From AA29 sp041481445 (lineage in GTDB: Bacteria > Acidobacteriota > Vicinamibacteria > Fen-336), in assembly GCA_041481445.1 (NCBI GenBank), contig JBGPBV010000214.1:1-9416 (forward strand): DNA of 9,416 nucleotides. Direction: 5' to 3'. A program made the translations under genes and the position numbers. Positions 7,425 through 9,416 of this stretch are shown here, in pieces. How positions within the stretch are numbered: the stretch's first letter is position 1; the number at the start of each line of letters is the position of its first letter. The notes beneath the pieces are model-generated. The model saw only the letters and a list, made by a program, of their open reading frames with translations. It had not been told where the DNA came from and ran no database searches.

Positions 7425-8433
7425 GGCTGAACTCCAGCTCGCCCAGCTTCTCGATCGTCGACGAGACGCGGTCACCCGGCTTGAGCCAGACCTGCCGCTC
7501 CTTCGTGTAGCCCACGATCACCCCTTCCGGCGTGCCCGTGAAGATGATGTCACCCGCCTTGAGCGTGAAGTGCCGGGAGATGTAGCTGACCAGGCTCGCG
7601 CAGCCAAAGACCATGTCCGACGTGTTCGAGGACTGCCGCACCTCCCCGTTCACCCGGCACTCGATCTTGAGCCGGTTCGGATCGGGCACCTGGTCGGCGC
7701 CGACGAGGTAGGGGCCGATGGGCGCGAAGCCGTCGAGGCTCTTGCCGAGCATCCACTGGCTCGACGCGCGCTGGAGGTCGCGAGCGGTGAAGTCGTTGCC
7801 GGTGCAGTAGCCCATCACGTAGGACAGGGCGTCCGCCTCCGCGACGTTGCGGGTGACGCCCCCCATGACGATCACGAGCTCGACCTCGTAGTCGAACTGC
7901 GTGGCCGCCTCCTGCGAGACCTTGATGACCCCGCGGTGGGCGTTGAGGGCGGTGTTGTACTTGTTGAAGAGGATGGGCAGCGTCGGCACGGGGTTGCCGG
8001 TCTCCGCCGCGTGCTTCCGGTAGTTCAGCCCGACACAGATGATCTTCTCCGGGCTCGTCACGCAGGGGCCGAGCTCGGCCGTGCCCTCCTCGACGAAGAA
8101 TCCCGGCCCCGCACGCTCCTTCGCCTTCTCGAGGAGACGCTGGAGCGGGCCGCCCCCGCCCCGGCGGAACACCTCGTCGATCGTCGTGGGCGCGCCCTGC
8201 TGGAGGACCTTCTCCGCCTTGCGCACGTCGAGGAGGCCGCGGTCGGTCTTGATCCCGAGGCCCAGCTCCCCGCCGCGGCGGAGGGTCACGAGCGTCAGAC
8301 CCCGGGGCATGTCCCCGGACTTCGCGGCGTAGGTGGCGGAGACGGGCGCGGCGCGACCCGCCGGCGGAGGGAGCACGCCGGCGGAGACCACGGCGCCGGC
8401 TCCGGCGAGGAACGTCCGGCGGCTCCGGTTCAT
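7417..8433 (-). CDS. Tat-exported fumarylacetoacetate hydrolase (FAH) family protein
   Basis: FAH-fold enzymes hydrolyse, decarboxylate or isomerise beta-dicarbonyl and acylpyruvate compounds with Mg2+ or Ca2+. The 338-residue protein carries family landmarks: CVGLNYRKHAAE (133-144), the metal ligands in DYEVELVIVMGG (E183, E185), GNDFTARDLQ (D214), GKSLDGFAPIGPYL (230-243) and FTGTPEGV (298-305). The C-terminal half resembles bacterial 2-hydroxyhepta-2,4-diene-1,7-dioate isomerase-type members. The N-terminus has a twin-arginine motif, SRRTFLAG (4-11), a hydrophobic stretch to about residue 21 and a possible cleavage site after A29, so folded export to the periplasm is predicted. That is unusual for this mostly cytoplasmic family. 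The ATG at 8433 is fixed by the Tat signal; no Shine-Dalgarno precedes it. The ADP-ribosylglycohydrolase gene overlaps its 3' end. The exact substrate is not recognisable. Confidence 0.93.
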   Translation of the reverse strand: MNRSRRTFLAGAGAVVSAGVLPPPAGRAAPVSATYAAKSGDMPRGLTLVTLRRGGELGLGIKTDRGLLDVRKAEKVLQQGAPTTIDEVFRRGGGGPLQRLLEKAKERAGPGFFVEEGTAELGPCVTSPEKIICVGLNYRKHAAETGNPVPTLPILFNKYNTALNAHRGVIKVSQEAATQFDYEVELVIVMGGVTRNVAEADALSYVMGYCTGNDFTARDLQRASSQWMLGKSLDGFAPIGPYLVGADQVPDPNRLKIECRVNGEVRQSSNTSDMVFGCASLVSYISRHFTLKAGDIIFTGTPEGVIVGYTKERQVWLKPGDRVSSTIEKLGELEFSLA

Positions 8434-8440
8434 GCGCTGG

Positions 8441-8446
8441 ATATTA
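8441..8446 (-). promoter_or_regulatory. Candidate -10 element for a leaderless FAH-family mRNA
   Basis: On the minus strand TAATAT (four of six -10 consensus bases) ends 7 nt before the ATG at 8433. Transcription would therefore begin at or next to the start codon, consistent with the absence of a Shine-Dalgarno sequence. No good -35 is seen at 16-18 bp; the palindrome at 8459-8468 occupies that zone. Confidence 0.3.
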
Positions 8447-8455
8447 CGTCGGCGG

Positions 8456-8483
8456 ACGCTTCGCGAAGTAACGCTCCGCGAAG
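8456..8483. repeat. 13-bp direct repeat with internal palindrome; possible operator
   Basis: ACGCTTCGCGAAG (8456-8468) and ACGCTCCGCGAAG (8471-8483) match at 12 of 13 positions and start 15 bp apart. The first copy contains the perfect 10-bp palindrome CTTCGCGAAG (8459-8468). They lie in the 120-bp gap between the divergent FAH-family and lipoprotein genes, just upstream of the candidate FAH -10. This is the kind of place a transcription factor would bind, but no regulator gene is in the window. Confidence 0.4.
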
Positions 8484-8508
8484 GAATGGTGCCACATCAC
8501 ATGCTCTC

Positions 8509-8537
8509 TTGCGGCTTCGGACGGTCGCGGCTAGGCT
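8509..8537 (+). promoter_or_regulatory. Weak candidate promoter for the lipoprotein gene
   Basis: TTGCGG (8509-8514) and TAGGCT (8532-8537) are separated by exactly 17 bp. Each matches consensus at about half its bases, but the spacing is ideal. Transcription would begin about 10 nt before the ATG at 8554, giving an almost leaderless mRNA, which fits the lack of a visible Shine-Dalgarno there. Confidence 0.25.
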
Positions 8538-8553
8538 CCGCCATCGGGTCGTC

Positions 8554-9193
8554 ATGGATTTCCTGCGTGGGCTGTGGCACGCCTCGCTCCGGCTCGTCCT
8601 CCTCACGACGGCGCTGGCCGGCTGCGGCGGCCAGGCCGGCGGAGGCTCGAGCCCCGCCGCCACCGCGCCGCCGCGCCGCTACGTGATGGGCTTCAGCGCC
8701 ATCCCGCCGCGGCTCGATCCCGCGCTCATCCCTCCCGTGGTCGACCTGTGGGCGCGCCGCGGCGACGCCGGCCTCGTGCTCCAGGAGCCGCCGTGGGCCG
8801 AGCTCCTCGCGGGCGGCGATCCGGAAGCGCTCGTGCGCGCCAACCCGCTCGGCGTCGCGACCTACTACCGCGGCAAGGGCCTGCGCGTCTTCGCGAGCAT
8901 CGACCCCACCAACGGCCTCGACCGCAGCCGCGACTCGGCGGCCCTTTCCGCGGCCGGACGGAGCCTGGCCGACCCGGCCGTGCGCGAGCTCTACCGCCGA
9001 TACGTCGGCGCCTTCGTGACCCTGGTCCGGCCGGAGGCGCTCGCGGTGGCCTCCGAGACCAACCTCGTCCGCGCCATCGCGCCGGCGCCCCTCTACGCGG
9101 GCCTCGCTCGGCCTGGTCGACCTCGGCCTGCAGCCCAAGCCCGCCCTGCAGGCCTGGGATGCCGAGTTCGCGCGACCGCTGGCCCGCCCCTGA
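8554..9193 (+). pseudogene. Broken lipoprotein, clan-A glycoside-hydrolase-like, internal deletion with frameshift
   Basis: From the ATG at 8554 the protein starts with a lipoprotein signal: hydrophobic LVLLTTALAGC with lipobox LAGC (lipidated C24) and a Gly/Ala/Pro-rich linker. From about residue 43 (YVMGFSAIPP) it resembles the first half of a TIM-barrel glycosidase: a conserved start, RVFASIDPTN (111-120), and LAVASETNLVRA (163-174), where E168 sits where a clan-A acid/base Glu is expected. At about 9100-9106 the homology ends. The +1-shifted frame then carries what looks like the normal C-terminus, LGLVDLGLQPKPALQAWDAEF, ending at TGA 9191-9193. The stretch that should carry the nucleophile strand is absent, perhaps about 150 residues judging from recalled relatives. 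The product should be inactive. It could be a real deletion or an assembly collapse. The family assignment is from memory of similar proteins and is moderate. Confidence 0.6.
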
Positions 9194-9305
9194 AGACCTC
9201 CCAGGACCTCCGGAGCAGGTCGAAGCCCACCCGGTACCGAAGACCAGGTCCGGGGCAACCAAACGGCCGGCCGGTGCGTCTTTCGTCCAGGGCCCCGGTG
9301 CGCCC

Positions 9306-9314
9306 GGAGGGAGG
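9306..9314 (+). promoter_or_regulatory. Ribosome binding site of the permease gene
   Basis: GGAGGGAGG is a doubled Shine-Dalgarno core whose end lies 10 nt before the ATG at 9325. It decides the permease start, because the same reading frame is open upstream all the way back into the broken lipoprotein gene. Confidence 0.6.
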
Positions 9315-9324
9315 CGACCCCGCG

Positions 9325-9416
9325 ATGTGGTCATCGACGGCCGTCGAGCGACTGGGCCAGGACGTCCGCTACGGGCTTCGGACGCTGAAGAGGAACCCCG
9401 CCTTCGCGGCCGTCGC
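9325..9416 (+). CDS. MacB/ADOP-type ABC transporter permease, N-terminal fragment
   Basis: Only about 30 residues are visible before the window ends. VERLGQDVRYGLRTLKRNPAF is the characteristic N-terminus of the acidobacterial duplicated orphan permease (ADOP) group of MacB-like permeases: an amphipathic, Arg-rich segment just before the first membrane helix. Full-length members are usually about 800 residues, with two MacB periplasmic domains and about eight membrane helices; they sit in the inner membrane, and their transported substrates are mostly unknown. The 131-bp gap after the broken lipoprotein gene shows no clear promoter. The start is set by the doubled ribosome binding site and by the family N-terminus. 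Nothing downstream can be judged. Confidence 0.85.
   Translation, partial: MWSSTAVERLGQDVRYGLRTLKRNPAFAAV

Noticed and set aside
9205..9221. A 5-bp hairpin (GACCT and AGGTC, 7-nt loop) shortly after the broken lipoprotein stop
   Set aside because: The stem is short and has no following T-run, so it is not a credible intrinsic terminator.
9264..9274. Palindromic GGCCGGCC stretch before the permease gene
   Set aside because: Such runs are common in DNA this GC-rich, and no regulatory arrangement surrounds it.
8497..9334. Long minus-strand open frames opposite the lipoprotein and permease
   Set aside because: The plus strand shows a lipobox signal, a coherent glycosidase-like sequence and the ADOP N-terminus, whereas the minus frames are Arg/Gly/Ala-rich with no motif.
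1..9416. Defence island, toxin-antitoxin, CRISPR, prophage or mobile element
   Set aside because: No repeat array, transposase, integrase, nuclease or toxin-like small gene was found; the ADP-ribosylglycohydrolase alone, with no transferase partner, does not make a toxin system.

Overview
The window is strongly GC-rich with very short gaps, coding on both strands and few Shine-Dalgarno sites. It looks like chromosome from a soil-type, high-GC Gram-negative bacterium. A type II (lipobox) lipoprotein signal and a twin-arginine signal support a diderm. The last 92 bases encode the start of a MacB/ADOP-type permease, a family greatly expanded in Acidobacteriota, so Acidobacteriota or a related phylum is the best guess. 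This rests on gene families alone; no rRNA or tRNA marker is present.

Layout. (1) Bases 2-3904, plus strand: the end of a secreted, cysteine-rich zinc metallopeptidase-like protein (an HELGH motif lies at the very left edge), followed with no gap by a 901-residue exported beta-propeller protein. (2) 3927-5408, minus strand: a complete cytoplasmic-type GH13 alpha-amylase resembling E. coli AmyA, convergent with the propeller gene. (3) 5409-5527: a divergent promoter region, then 5528-6340, plus strand: an astacin-like (M12A) zinc metallopeptidase without a signal peptide. (4) 6351-8433, minus strand: a two-gene unit, a Tat-exported fumarylacetoacetate-hydrolase-family protein followed by an overlapping ADP-ribosylglycohydrolase. 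(5) 8434-8553: a second divergent control region with a short palindrome and a 13-bp direct repeat. (6) 8554-9193, plus strand: a lipoprotein resembling a clan-A glycoside hydrolase that seems to have lost its middle and C-terminal core through an internal deletion with frameshift. (7) 9325-9416, plus strand: the N-terminus of a MacB/ADOP permease with a good ribosome binding site.

The genes do not form one pathway. The tightest functional units are the metallopeptidase/propeller pair and the FAH/ADP-ribosylhydrolase pair. I see no CRISPR array, transposase, phage gene, tRNA or rRNA, and no convincing evidence of a new multi-gene system. The most notable points are the broken lipoprotein, whose upstream frame happens to run open into the permease, the exported FAH enzyme, the signal-less and nearly cysteine-free astacin, and the structured divergent control regions.
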